Source: Gallaecimonas mangrovi
GTDB taxonomy: Bacteria > Pseudomonadota > Gammaproteobacteria > Enterobacterales > Gallaecimonadaceae
Direction: 5' to 3'
Length of the DNA: 64,000 nt
Assembly (NCBI RefSeq): GCF_003367375.1
Contig: NZ_CP031416.1
Span: 2,363,501-2,427,500 of the forward strand
Shown: in pieces, positions 1 to 7,983 of the stretch
How positions within the stretch are numbered: the stretch's first letter is position 1
Layout of the letters: each line of letters begins with the position of its first letter
The notes under the pieces: generated by a model
Database searches by the model: none
What the model was told of the DNA's origin: nothing
What the model saw: the letters and a program-made list of their open reading frames with translations, nothing else
Program-made: the position numbers and the translations under genes

Positions 1-9
1 ACCAAAAAC

Positions 10-29
10 AAAAATGGGCACCCATTTTT
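10..29. repeat. REP-like palindrome, copy 1
   Basis: A-rich arm AAAAATGGG faces CCCATTTTT across a two-base loop (CA). The same core recurs around the RAYT genes and again near 8 kb, so it is read as a member of a REP family served by the neighbouring transposase. The pairing is seen directly; the link to the transposase is inferred. Confidence 0.6.
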
Positions 30-62
30 TACTAGAAATTTTCTCATAATCCATTCACGACC

Positions 63-98
63 CAATACTCAGAAGGTAGATATCCTTTGTTATTTATT
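63..98. repeat. Degenerate REP-like copy with 13-base direct repeat
   Basis: Begins with CAATACTCAGAAG, found again exactly at 3001-3013, and continues into a T-rich stretch aligning with the GGGTGTCC-containing copy there. The GGGTGTCC core is decayed here. The pair brackets the RAYT genes and the first AT-rich gene. Confidence 0.5.
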
Positions 99-131
99 TT
101 TTCTAGAAAGCTCATAGATATAGCCTGAAAC

Positions 132-152
132 AAAAATGGACACCCATTTTTT
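132..152. repeat. REP-like palindrome, copy 2
   Basis: Near-identical to the copy at 10-29, reading AAAAATGG-ACA-CCCATTTTTT, 57 bases upstream of the RAYT start codon. It may lie in the 5' leader of the transposase mRNA. Confidence 0.6.
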
Positions 153-209
153 ACACAGGAATTCGTTATCGGTCTAGGCTTAAAACTTACTCGCTAACGG
201 ATTAGCACC

Positions 210-1166
210 ATGACACGCCCTCGCTCTGAACTGGTGTCGGTGAACGACACACCCTACTACCACTGCATTTGTCGTTGTGTTCGCCGTGCTTTTTTGTGTG
301 GTGAAGACAGTCTCACCGGTCAGGACTACAGCCACCGCAAGATTTGGGTGATGGAGAGGCTGAAGGTATTGCAAGCGGTGTTTACCATCGAGCTTTGTGC
401 TTATGCGGTGATGTCCAATCATTACCATCTGGTGGTGCATGTGGATGCCAAAGCGGCAGAGGCACTCGACGACGAGGCTGTTATGGCGCGCTGGGAGCAA
501 CTGTTTTCACTGTCGCTGCTGGTTAGCCGTTACCGGGCGGGCAAGCTGACTTGTGAAGCCGAGCGCACCGTGGCGCGTATGCATATCGATAAACTGCGCC
601 ACCGGCTCTGTGACCTTTCCTGGTTTATGCGTTGCTTGAATGAACACCTTGCCCGCAAGGCCAATGAGGAAGACCACTGCAAAGGCCGGTTTTGGGAAGC
701 CCGTTTTAAATCGCAAGCCATTTTGGATGAAGCCGGGCTATTGGCCTGTACGGCCTATGTAGACCTTAATCCCCTTCGCGCCAAAATCGTCGATACCCCT
801 GAAGCCTCTGCCGATGTGTCACTGTCAGCGCGGCTTAATACCGAAGACGACACCAAGCCCGCATTACTGCCCTTTGTGACCCAGTTTAAAGACAGTCCCA
901 AAGGCATTCCCTTTGCCTTGGCCGATTATCTGGCATTAGTTGACTGGACAGGCCGCGCACAAAGAGAAGACAAACGCGGCTTTATCAACCCAGAAACACC
1001 AGCCATTCTGGACCGCTTAGGCCTCGATGCCGACAGCTTCCTTATCGCCCTTGGCCAACATCAACTTTCCCGTGGCACGGTGATTGGCCATAAACAAGCG
1101 CAAAGCGCTTACGCCAAAGCCCACCACCGACGACACGTCGTCGGCCCGCCGATAAAAGCCGCCTAA
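210..1166 (+). CDS. REP-associated tyrosine transposase (RAYT), Y1/IS200-like
   Basis: A 318-residue single-strand DNA transposase of the HUH/Y1 superfamily. Seen directly: the metal-binding His-Tyr-His motif in MSNHYHLVV (His71, His73), the CKGRFWEARFKSQ block near residue 158, and the candidate catalytic Tyr183 in AYVDLNPLRA. This arrangement is typical of RAYTs, which cut and join REP hairpins rather than carrying classical terminal inverted repeats. Two REP-like palindromes lie just upstream and more lie downstream, as expected for a RAYT locus. The ATG at 210 has only a weak GGA ribosome site. The 3' end encodes a short hairpin around CCGACGAC at 1127. The gene looks intact; activity is inferred. 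Confidence 0.88.
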   Translation: MTRPRSELVSVNDTPYYHCICRCVRRAFLCGEDSLTGQDYSHRKIWVMERLKVLQAVFTIELCAYAVMSNHYHLVVHVDAKAAEALDDEAVMARWEQLFSLSLLVSRYRAGKLTCEAERTVARMHIDKLRHRLCDLSWFMRCLNEHLARKANEEDHCKGRFWEARFKSQAILDEAGLLACTAYVDLNPLRAKIVDTPEASADVSLSARLNTEDDTKPALLPFVTQFKDSPKGIPFALADYLALVDWTGRAQREDKRGFINPETPAILDRLGLDADSFLIALGQHQLSRGTVIGHKQAQSAYAKAHHRRHVVGPPIKAA

Positions 1167-1335
1167 GCCCTCACGCCACCACACTCACGAACCCTCAGCA
1201 GTCGCTGATAGTCTCGCTCGCCTGGAACTTGCGTTTTAGTAAAAAAATCACCACCAGACCAAAGCAAACCACCCTAAAAGGCTGACGAATACACCACTGT
1301 CGATGCAATTCGAAAACAGACTTTTTGGTTACTTA

Positions 1336-1357
1336 GAAAATGGGTGTCCCTTTTTAT
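1336..1357. repeat. REP-like sequence at the duplication junction
   Basis: GAAAATGGGTGTCCC followed by TTTTTAT. It ends the flank of the first RAYT copy and runs straight into the coding sequence of the second. The identical sequence ends the second unit at 2291-2312. Confidence 0.65.
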
Positions 1358-2120
1358 GTACGCGGTGATGTCCAATCATTACCATCTGGTGGTGCATGTG
1401 GATGCCAAAGCCGCAGAGACACTCGACGATGAAGCCGTTATGGCGCGCTGGGAGCAATTGTTCGCGCTACCACTGCTGGTTAGCCGTTACCGAGCAGGCA
1501 AGCTGACTTGTGAAACAGAGCGCACCGTGGCGCGTTTGCATATCGATAAGTTGCGCCGGCGGCTGTGTGATTTATCTTGGTTTATGCGTTGCTTGAATGA
1601 ATACCTTGCCCGCAAGGCTAATGAGGAAGACAACTGCAAAGGCCGGTTTTGGGAAGCCCGTTTTAAATCGCAAGCCATTTTGGATGAAGCAGGTTTATTG
1701 GCTTGTATGGCCTATGTAGACCTTAATCCCCTTCGCGCCAAGATAGTCGATACCCCTGAAGCCTCAGCTGATGTGTCACTGTCAGCAAGGCTAAATAGTG
1801 ACGACACCAAGCCCGCATTACTGCCCTTTGTGACTCAGTTTAAAGACAGCCCCAAAGGCATTCCCTTTGCCTTGGCTGACTACCTGGCATTAGTTGACTG
1901 GACTGGCCGCGCACAGCGTGAAGACAAACGCGGCTTTATCAGCCAAGAGACGCCTGCCATTTTGGACCGCTTAGGCCTCGATGCCGACAGCTTCCTTATT
2001 GCCCTTGGCCAACATCAACTTTCCCGCGGCACGGTGATTGGCCACAAACAAGCGCAAAGCGCTTACGCCAAGGCCCACCACCGACGACACGTCGTCGGCC
2101 CGCCGATAAAAGCCGCTTAA
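1344..2120 (+). pseudogene. Second RAYT copy, truncated at the 5' end
   Basis: Closely matches residues 65-318 of the first RAYT but lacks about 64 N-terminal residues. Its open frame begins inside the REP-like sequence, with a GTG at 1344 or ATG at 1356, and no clear ribosome site precedes either. The HYH motif and the Tyr of AYVDLNP remain and there are no stops, so a shortened protein is possible. Loss of the first strand and helix of the Y1 fold makes activity doubtful. The frame has stayed open despite divergence, which may mean it was retained or that decay is recent. Confidence 0.75.
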
Positions 2121-2290
2121 TTCCCTCACGCCACCACACTCACACACCCTCAGTAGTCGCTGATAATCCCGCTCGCCTCTAAATTGCGTTTTTTTGGCCA
2201 AACACGCTATCAGCGTGAAGCAAACACCCTAAAAGGCTGACGAATACACCACTATCGATGCAATTCGAAAACAGACTTTTTGGTTACTTA

Positions 2291-2335
2291 GAAAATGGGT
2301 GTCCCTTTTTATTTCTGGTGTCCCTTTTTATTTCT
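2291..2335. repeat. REP-like end with perfect 19-bp tandem duplication
   Basis: The 19-mer GGTGTCCCTTTTTATTTCT occurs at 2298-2316 and immediately again at 2317-2335 with no mismatch. It closes the second RAYT unit. It could mark an insertion or slippage event at a REP end. Confidence 0.75.
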
Positions 2336-2338
2336 TTA

Positions 2339-2806
2339 TTACAAAATTGACAATAACAAGGTGAAAACACCTATCAATAGCGCAAAAAACGCTATAATAT
2401 TTGCTCTTTTCGCATGAACTACTGATTTTAAACTAACTTCCAGTTCTTTTTCGTCTCTTTCTTTTTTCAACAAGTTGTCATTCTGAATTTTCTCAGCGAT
2501 CCATTCGTTAGCTACGTTGATTTCATATTTTGTAAACTCGCTTTTATTGGTAAGTTTTTGACGGGTTCTTTCAATACCTAAATCGGTCAAATATTGTATA
2601 AATTCCAAATGGTAACTGTCTATCTGATTTTTTTCTATTTCTTCATTTTCCGGGTAGATATAACCACCTTCGAACCATTTTTTATGCTTAATTTTTAGTT
2701 CTAACCAATCGCGAATATCGAGACTAAAAGAAGAATTTGGAGGAATGCTGATTTTTTTACCACCGACCGTTGTTATGTTTCCTGCTTTTAATTTACTAAT
2801 TATCAT
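2339..2806 (-). CDS. Hypothetical tail-anchored membrane protein
   Basis: I do not recognise a family. The 155-residue product is rich in Lys, Glu, Asn and Ile and ends in one hydrophobic segment (about residues 133-154, IIAFFALLIGVFTLLL) right at the C terminus, so it probably sits in the membrane with its N-terminal part in the cytoplasm. A charged stretch before the anchor (KKERDEKELEVS) may form a coiled coil. The ATG at 2806, with GGAA just upstream, is preferred to a TTG nine bases earlier. Base composition is far more AT-rich than the core genes, which points to horizontal acquisition. It lies between REP-like copies. Confidence 0.55.
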   Translation of the reverse strand: MIISKLKAGNITTVGGKKISIPPNSSFSLDIRDWLELKIKHKKWFEGGYIYPENEEIEKNQIDSYHLEFIQYLTDLGIERTRQKLTNKSEFTKYEINVANEWIAEKIQNDNLLKKERDEKELEVSLKSVVHAKRANIIAFFALLIGVFTLLLSIL

Positions 2807-2841
2807 TATTTCCAATGTAAATCCTTAACTTCCTAATAATA

Positions 2842-2955
2842 GTTATGAAACCGGCTCGTTTTCACTCATCAGATCACTTTGAGTTTCGGTTTTAACCATC
2901 TGAGTTTCATAACGATACCTGTGACCCTATTTATCGTTTTGCGTGAAAACGAGCC
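2842..2955. other. Interleaved inverted repeats (possible pseudoknot-forming segment)
   Basis: Two perfect inverted repeats cross each other. GTTATGAAAC at 2842-2851 pairs with 2904-2913, while GGCTCGTTTTCAC at 2853-2865 pairs with 2943-2955. A third pair, TCAGAT at 2869-2874 with ATCTGA at 2898-2903, sits inside. GAGTTTC also appears twice as a direct repeat. It lies between the two AT-rich minus-strand genes, in the 5' leader of the 2339-2806 gene. Function unknown. Confidence 0.6.
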
Positions 2956-3000
2956 AGCTTCTTATCTTGAAGTCGGACCTCATTACTAACTTATATTAAT

Positions 3001-3034
3001 CAATACTCAGAAGATGGGTGTCCATTGTTATTTT
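3001..3034. repeat. REP-like copy with 13-base direct repeat
   Basis: Starts with CAATACTCAGAAG, identical to 63-75, followed by ATGGGTGTCC and a T-rich run. It lies about 20 bases beyond the stop codon of the 3057-3794 gene. Confidence 0.6.
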
Positions 3035-3056
3035 TGTTATTTTCCACAGTCACTTG

Positions 3057-3794
3057 TTAGGCAATTGGGCACTCGCTGATTTTACGAGCAAAGTAATATT
3101 CTTGTGCTCTCGACACAGACTTTGTATTTAACTCAGCCAACAGCTGTCGATCAATTTTCTGGTCATTTTCACCAGCAAAGAAGGCTTTCTTTGGTGAGAT
3201 AGGAATAAAAGCAAAATCTCCATAACCATCTGCAACAATAAACTCTCCATCCACAGCTTCGATCAACCCCCACTTGACATGACTGAAATTACCCCAATAT
3301 CGGTCAAGATCAGTTTGTATTTGCCTGCCTGAATTAAAACGGGAAGGCACAACTCCATCATCACGAAAAAATCCTGCACGATTGCTTTCTATTGTTTCTT
3401 CCTGTTCTTTAGTTAGACTAGAGCCAAGCACGCCATTAAGCACTACATCGGCAGGGTTACTTAAATGACATTCATGCCTCAACCGCCATAGAATGCAGTA
3501 TTTAGATATTGCCTCATGGTTTCTTTCGGAGAATGCTTTGATATTATCAATCTCTTCGTGGAATGCATTTTCGATTGGAACCATATATCCCGTTTCAGCT
3601 CTCTGATCCCACGTTCGTTTAGTGCAGAATATTTTTGCACGTTTATGCCTTCTAACTACCTCGCCAGAAGAAAGCTCCATCACTTCTACTTTTTCATCAG
3701 AGTCATAGAACAAAGAAATGGCGTGAGCTGTATGAAAATGCTGCTCAATTGCCAACTGTCTAGGATTCCGCTTAATAGTTGGTTCGTAGGGCAT
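3057..3794 (-). CDS. Hypothetical protein, DUF4238-like
   Basis: A 245-residue soluble protein. The start (IEQHFHTAHAISLFYD), a middle block beginning FCTKRTW and ending IENAF, and a C-terminal block (FIVADGYGDFAFIPISP) follow the layout I associate with DUF4238 proteins, a family common in mobile regions and of unknown biochemical role. The match is by memory of layout, so moderate only. A GAAGGAAA ribosome site precedes the ATG. The stop codon lies in GCCTAAC, and GTTAGGT lies 12 bases before the ATG (both read on the coding strand), which recalls integron cassette boundaries, though no full attC fold was found. Composition is AT-rich relative to the core. Confidence 0.5.
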   Translation of the reverse strand: MPYEPTIKRNPRQLAIEQHFHTAHAISLFYDSDEKVEVMELSSGEVVRRHKRAKIFCTKRTWDQRAETGYMVPIENAFHEEIDNIKAFSERNHEAISKYCILWRLRHECHLSNPADVVLNGVLGSSLTKEQEETIESNRAGFFRDDGVVPSRFNSGRQIQTDLDRYWGNFSHVKWGLIEAVDGEFIVADGYGDFAFIPISPKKAFFAGENDQKIDRQLLAELNTKSVSRAQEYYFARKISECPIA

Positions 3795-4023
3795 ATCTTT
3801 CCTTCTACCTAACAGTTTTATTAGCGAGCGCGCTCGCTTTCACTCAATGACCAGTTGGTATTACACGTTTAACCTACTGGTCCTCCTCTAGATCCTCTTG
3901 TAAAAGCCAAGAATGGCTCCACAAAACCGAGCTGTCTCGTTTTTATACGAGCCATAAGCTCGTTATCATCATAAAAATCAAAGAACATCCCTTCTAACGC
4001 CCTAACAATCATTCCGCCAATGA
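3795..4023. other. Gene-free stretch with several small inverted repeats
   Basis: No gene seen. It holds a perfect 16-base palindrome AGCGAGCGCGCTCGCT at 3823-3838, the pair GACCAGT (3849-3855) and ACTGGTC (3876-3882), and a small AGCCA/TGGCT hairpin near 3906. The stretch resembling ATAAAATCAAA near 3970 is also found before the other copies of the large repeat. Confidence 0.5.
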
Positions 4024-4636
4024 AGCCACCCGCTCTTGGAGCCCCTTTAAGTGAAGCGCCTTTACGCCGGGAGCGTGAGCTGACGCGAGACAGGGATGTC
4101 GAGCGAGCGGAGGACGCGTCGGGAACCGTACGCAGCGGTCAGCGGCAAGCGACTAGAGGAAAGGACATCGCGTAACGCCGGGGCGGTGCCTTTGGGCACT
4201 TTGTGCGAAAACAAAGTGCCTCGCCCGCCGGGGCGAGTCCCGGCATTTAAACGAACAATAACGAAGCTAAAAGCCTGCATAATCCGCAACGCGCTAATGG
4301 CAACCTGACCAAACCAACACCCACGCTACCGCCCGTGGAATCAGGTTATCCAAAGTCCCTTTCTCGCCTTGAGTTGTTACCCGTCCCTGGTGGTTCCTAC
4401 CACCCTCGCACGTCCTGTGTTACTCGGGCTATCCTTGCCCTCGCCCTTTGGGCCGTTATCACTTGGTCCCGTGTTGGGAACCTTCCCTGGCAGCCCTCAG
4501 CTCGAAGGCAAGCTTCTCGCGTTCGCCAGCTAAAAACGGTTCACTGGACCGTTTTCTTCACGCGCTCACCCTAAAACACTGAACCCAACCTTAACGACCA
4601 CGCCCCACCAAGTAAAGCTAACCCCATCAAATTTCT
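4024..4636. repeat. Large dispersed repeat, copy A
   Basis: From GAAGCCACCCGCTC to about 4420 this is nearly identical to 8203-8594. After a variable middle the two copies match again in a terminal block (AAGTAAAGCTAACCCCATCA at 4609-4628 against 8664-8683). No transposase is encoded and no convincing frame spans it. It contains the tandem hairpins listed separately. It may be a non-autonomous mobile element or a structured non-coding element; the sequence does not decide. Confidence 0.75.
4195..4237. other. Tandem hairpins in repeat copy A
   Basis: Hairpin 1 has arm GGCACTTTGT (4195-4204), loop GCGAAA, and a perfect complement at 4211-4220. Hairpin 2 has arm CTCGCCC (4220-4226), loop GCCG, and complement at 4231-4237. 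In copy B the third pair of hairpin 1 is T-A instead of C-G, changed on both sides. Confidence 0.7.
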
Positions 4637-4734
4637 GACAAAAATGCCTAGCGCCGCCACAACGATTAAAAACTTCTATTTAATGAATCCCCGTGCTATT
4701 GATGCAAAATAATGATTAATTTGGACGCCTCTGT

Positions 4735-5634
4735 GTGAGCATCAACTTCGACCTTAATGACCTGCAAGCCTTTCGCGCCGTGGTGGAACAAGGCAATTTT
4801 CGCCGCGCCGCCGAGGCCATTCGCATTACCCAACCGGCCCTTAGCCGCCGCATTGAAAAGCTCGAAGCCGCCCTTAACGTTAAACTTTTTGAGCGCACCA
4901 CCCGCAAGGTGAACCTCACCACCGTTGGCCGGGCCTTTTTGCCGCAGGTTGAAACCATGCTCGATAACCTTGATGTAGCGCTAATGCGTATCAGTGAAGT
5001 GGGGTCGTCGCGCATGGGCTCGGTAACGGTGGCCTGCGTGCCGTCGGCGGCTTATTACTTTATGCCAAGGGCCATTAGCGAATTTCAGCGACAGTACCCC
5101 AAAATCAAGGTGAAACTGATTGATGCCAGCGCCAATGATGTTAGTGCGGCGGTCACCGCCGGGGAGGCCGAGTTTGGTGTGAGCTTTAGCGGTAACCTGG
5201 CGCCGGAAGTGGAATTCGATTTACTGCTCGAAGAGCGCTACGTGCTGGCCTGCCGCCAAGACCACCCACTGGCCGGGAAAACCGGCCTTAGCTGGCAAGA
5301 TGTTAGCCAATACCCTTTTATTACCCTGGATAAAACCTCCGGTAACCGCCTGGTAATAGACCGCGCCTTAAACCGCGCCAATATCGAGCAGCAAAGCGTG
5401 TGCGAAGTGCGCCATGTCACCACCTTAATTGGCCTGGTGGAAGCGGGGTTAGGGATTGCGCTGGTGCCGTCTATTGCCATGCCGCAATCGCCGCACCACC
5501 TGCTGACCAGCGTTGAAATAGCAGAGCCGAAAATAGCGCGCAGCATGGGCATAATAAAACGCCGCGGGCGTACCTTGACACCAGCGGCGTTGGCCTTGGA
5601 AGCGCTACTGCGGGCGCATTCAGCGGGGCACTGA
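4735..5634 (+). CDS. LysR-family transcriptional regulator (tricarboxylate locus)
   Basis: A 299-residue LysR regulator with an N-terminal winged helix-turn-helix (about residues 8-65, with ITQPALSRRIEKLE in the recognition region) and a C-terminal effector domain (about 95-295). It starts with GTG; the conserved start of the family lies a few residues inside, so little can be missing. It converges on and overlaps by 15 bp the binding-protein gene, which is followed by a TcuC-type symporter, so control of that pair in response to a tri- or dicarboxylate is likely. Salmonella TcuR, controlling tricarballylate use, is the model. The effector is not visible from sequence. Confidence 0.85.
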   Translation: MSINFDLNDLQAFRAVVEQGNFRRAAEAIRITQPALSRRIEKLEAALNVKLFERTTRKVNLTTVGRAFLPQVETMLDNLDVALMRISEVGSSRMGSVTVACVPSAAYYFMPRAISEFQRQYPKIKVKLIDASANDVSAAVTAGEAEFGVSFSGNLAPEVEFDLLLEERYVLACRQDHPLAGKTGLSWQDVSQYPFITLDKTSGNRLVIDRALNRANIEQQSVCEVRHVTTLIGLVEAGLGIALVPSIAMPQSPHHLLTSVEIAEPKIARSMGIIKRRGRTLTPAALALEALLRAHSAGH

Positions 5635-6393
5635 ATCAAGGCCGGTGGCTTGAATGGTCTTTTGCACTTTTGCCGAGGTGAGATACTGCAAGAAGGCTTT
5701 GGCCGCCGCGGGGTGCTCGGCGTTAACCACCACGCCTGCGGCATAACGGGTAACCGACTGCACCGATTCGGGAATGCGCCGCACAAAGCTCACCCCTTTT
5801 ATCGGCAGCAATTCAGCCACCTGCTGAAAGCCCAGTTGGTACTGGCCTTTAGCAATAACCGAGGCCACAGGAATGCGCTGGATCATGTGGCTTTTCGGTA
5901 GCATTTGTTGCTTGATGCCGAGCTTGCCAAACAGCTGGTTTTGAATATAAACGCCGCTGGCACTGTCGGAATAGGCCACCGATTTGGCGTCCAGCAATGC
6001 CTGTTTGAGCTTGGCAACACTGCTAATGTCGGGCTTGGGCTGCCCGGCTTTAACCACCATACCGATGCGTGAATCGGCCAGCTCTACCCGCGAATCGGCT
6101 TTAACCTTGCCGGCTTTAATGAGCTTATCAAGGGCATAACCAACCATGATCACCACATCAATGTGCTCGCCACGGGCAAGGCGGGCCGGAATGGCTTGCT
6201 TTGATTTGCCCATCGAGGGGCCAAACTCGGTTTTGAACGTCTCGCCGGTGGCCTTGGCGTAGCCTTTATTGAGCTGTTGGTAGGCGGCCGAGAAGCCGCC
6301 AGAGGTAACCACCGTTAAGGTGTCGCTGTGGGCGCTTGCCGTGATTAGCGAAAAGCTCAGGGCAACAAGGCCGAGCAGGGATTTTTTAAACAT
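5620..6393 (-). CDS. Periplasmic substrate-binding protein (ModA-like fold)
   Basis: A 257-residue exported protein with a Sec signal peptide (about 1-23, ending ASAHS) and a type 2 periplasmic binding fold resembling molybdate and sulfate binding proteins, with LTVVTSGGFSAAYQQL at the mature start and HIDVVIMVGYALDKL near residue 78. No ABC permease or ATPase gene is nearby. It lies 2 bp downstream of a symporter gene in the same orientation, so the two are co-transcribed. It may deliver or sense an organic acid rather than molybdate; the ligand is unknown. It ends inside the convergent LysR gene. Confidence 0.75.
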   Translation of the reverse strand: MFKKSLLGLVALSFSLITASAHSDTLTVVTSGGFSAAYQQLNKGYAKATGETFKTEFGPSMGKSKQAIPARLARGEHIDVVIMVGYALDKLIKAGKVKADSRVELADSRIGMVVKAGQPKPDISSVAKLKQALLDAKSVAYSDSASGVYIQNQLFGKLGIKQQMLPKSHMIQRIPVASVIAKGQYQLGFQQVAELLPIKGVSFVRRIPESVQSVTRYAAGVVVNAEHPAAAKAFLQYLTSAKVQKTIQATGLDSVPR

Positions 6394-6395
6394 GG

Positions 6396-7703
6396 TTATT
6401 TTCCCTGCTCCAGTGCGAGCTCAGCGGCGTCGGCGTGTTTGCGGTACAGCACCAAGGTGGCACACAGGGCGCAGCCCGCGGCGCACATCATCCAATAAGC
6501 CGGGGCGGCTTTGTCGCCAAGGTCGTGGATAAGCAAGGTGGATATTGCCGGGGTAAAGCCGCCGAAAACGGCAGTGGCCAAGCTATAGGCCAGGGAAAAC
6601 CCTGCCACCCGCACTTCGGTAGGCATGATTTCGGTCAGGGCCGGCATCATGGCGCCGTTATAAAGGGCGTACAAGAACGAGAACCACAGCAGCACCATTA
6701 GCATGTGGGCAAAGCTCGGTTGCCCAGCCAGGAACGACAGCGCCGGATAAGCGGTAATGAGGGTGAGCAGCGACATGGCCACCAGCAGGGTTTTACGGCC
6801 GATTTTGTCGCCAATCGCGCCGCCAATGGGGAGCCAGATGAAGTTGGAGACCCCAACCAGCAAGGTAACCAATAGCGCATCGGAGGTGCTCAGATGCAGC
6901 ACCGATTTACCAAAGGTGGGGGCGTAGACGGTGATCATATAAAAAGCGGTGGTGGTCATTGCCACCATCAGCATGCCGGCAATCACCACCGGTGCATTTT
7001 TGGCAAGGGTTGCAACCACGGTGCCAAACGGCGGTTGCTTGCGCTTGGCAAAGGCCTCGGTTTCTTTGAGGTTGCGGCGCAGCAAAAAGATAAAAGGAAT
7101 GATCATACAGCCCACGGCAAACGGAATACGCCAGCCCCACTGGGCGATAGCGTCGTGGGCCAAAAAGCGGTTAACCCCGTAACCTAACGAGGCGGCAACA
7201 ATAATGGCAATTTGCTGGCTGCCAGACTGCCAAGCCACATAAAAGCCTTTTTTGCCCGGGGTTGCCATTTCCGACAAATACACCGACACCCCGCCAAGCT
7301 CGGCACCGGCGGAAAAGCCTTGCAGCAGGCGGCCCGCCAGCACCAGTATGGGCGCCCACAGGCCAATAGTGCTGTAGCCGGGCACCAGCACGATGAGCAA
7401 GGTGCCAGAGGCCATTAGCGTCAGGGTGACAATAAGGCCCTTGCGGCGGCCCACCGAATCGATATAAGACCCCAGCACGATGGCGCCTAACGGCCGCATT
7501 AAAAAGCCGGCGCCAAAGGCGGCGAAGGTCATCATTAATGAAGCGAACTCGCTTTTATCCGGAAAAAACGCCGCCGCAATATAGGAGGCGTAAAAACCGA
7601 ATAAAAAGAAATCAAACTGCTCTAAAAAATTTCCCGAGGTAACGCGAAATACCGTGGCCATTTTCGATGGGCGACGGTTTGCTTGGTCAGCGGGCATTGT
7701 CAT
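6396..7703 (-). CDS. MFS tricarboxylate/proton symporter, TcuC/CitA type
   Basis: A 435-residue, 12-helix major facilitator protein of the metabolite:H+ symporter family. The N-terminal [20 protein letters not shown], the loop motif [13 protein letters not shown] between helices 2 and 3, and [20 protein letters not shown] closely resemble Salmonella TcuC (tricarballylate) and CitA (citrate) as I know them. It probably imports citrate, tricarballylate or aconitate with protons. First gene of a two-gene operon with the binding protein, with a LysR gene at the far end. The tcuA/tcuB oxidation genes are absent here, so tricarballylate is not assured as substrate. Confidence 0.85.
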   Translation of the reverse strand: MTMPADQANRRPSKMATVFRVTSGNFLEQFDFFLFGFYASYIAAAFFPDKSEFASLMMTFAAFGAGFLMRPLGAIVLGSYIDSVGRRKGLIVTLTLMASGTLLIVLVPGYSTIGLWAPILVLAGRLLQGFSAGAELGGVSVYLSEMATPGKKGFYVAWQSGSQQIAIIVAASLGYGVNRFLAHDAIAQWGWRIPFAVGCMIIPFIFLLRRNLKETEAFAKRKQPPFGTVVATLAKNAPVVIAGMLMVAMTTTAFYMITVYAPTFGKSVLHLSTSDALLVTLLVGVSNFIWLPIGGAIGDKIGRKTLLVAMSLLTLITAYPALSFLAGQPSFAHMLMVLLWFSFLYALYNGAMMPALTEIMPTEVRVAGFSLAYSLATAVFGGFTPAISTLLIHDLGDKAAPAYWMMCAAGCALCATLVLYRKHADAAELALEQGK

Positions 7704-7812
7704 ATTTATTCCCTTGCTTTCAAACTTTACGTTTACTGAAACCGGGGAACAAACTAGCGGATCTTGGCGTTCAGGTTAATTGCAAATTAAGCATTAACAG
7801 ATAACCAAAACA

Positions 7813-7829
7813 CATTAATGTAATTAATG
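7813..7829. promoter_or_regulatory. Candidate LysR operator upstream of the symporter
   Basis: A perfect 7-3-7 palindrome, CATTAATGTAATTAATG, fits the T-N11-A pattern of LysR boxes. It lies 110 bases upstream of the symporter start codon, a usual place for an activation site. Binding by the LysR product of 4735-5634 is inferred. Confidence 0.45.
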
Positions 7830-7880
7830 ATACGCATTAAATCGCCATGGATGTGAGCCAGTGGCTAATTAAAGGTCATT

Positions 7881-7907
7881 AAAAAAGCGCCCTAAGGCGC
7901 TTTTTTT
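7881..7907. terminator. Intrinsic terminator, bidirectional, behind the peptidase remnant
   Basis: Stem arm AAAAAAGCGCC pairs with GGCGCTTTTTT across a four-base loop. It lies just beyond the stop codon of the stranded peptidase tail at 7924, on the side expected for that lost gene's terminator. Confidence 0.75.
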
Positions 7908-7923
7908 ACATTTACTGCTCGGC

Positions 7924-7983
7924 TTATTTGGCCTTTTGGCTGCTGTCGTCGGCCGGCTGGTTGCCGGTGTATTTAGCCATCCA
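7924..7983 (-). pseudogene. Stranded 3' tail of an S9 peptidase gene
   Basis: Read on the minus strand this gives WMAKYTGNQPADDSSQKAK and a stop. The intact peptidase encoded at 8737-10794 ends AWMAKYT followed by a different Gly/Asp/Lys-rich tail. Homology begins at the Trp codon and is cut upstream exactly where the REP-like sequence begins. A terminator follows at the expected distance. It is the leftover end of a second or ancestral S9 gene, probably separated or replaced when the repeats arrived. Confidence 0.7.

Larger units (their letters stand above)
401..2312 (+). repeat. Tandem duplication of RAYT body plus 3' flank (about 956 bp unit)
   Basis: Bases from about 401 to 1357 are repeated from about 1357 to 2312, including roughly 190 bp of non-coding flank after the stop codon. 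Corresponding positions are offset by 957 at the start and 955 near the end. The junction places the REP-like sequence GGGTGTCCCTTTTTAT directly against codon ~65 of the transposase. The copies differ at scattered, mostly synonymous sites and by one missing codon in copy 2, so the duplication is not recent. Confidence 0.8.

Noticed and set aside
2339-3813. A full chromosomal integron array
   Set aside because: Only GTTRRRY-like ends of one gene fit; no complete attC fold or integrase was found in the window.
4062-4308. Small mirrored frames inside the large repeat
   Set aside because: The same frames occur in both copies only because the DNA is repeated; they have no ribosome sites and no recognisable domain.
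5620-6393. Molybdate transport by modABC
   Set aside because: The binding protein is ModA-like but no modB or modC is near and its partner is a tricarboxylate-type symporter.
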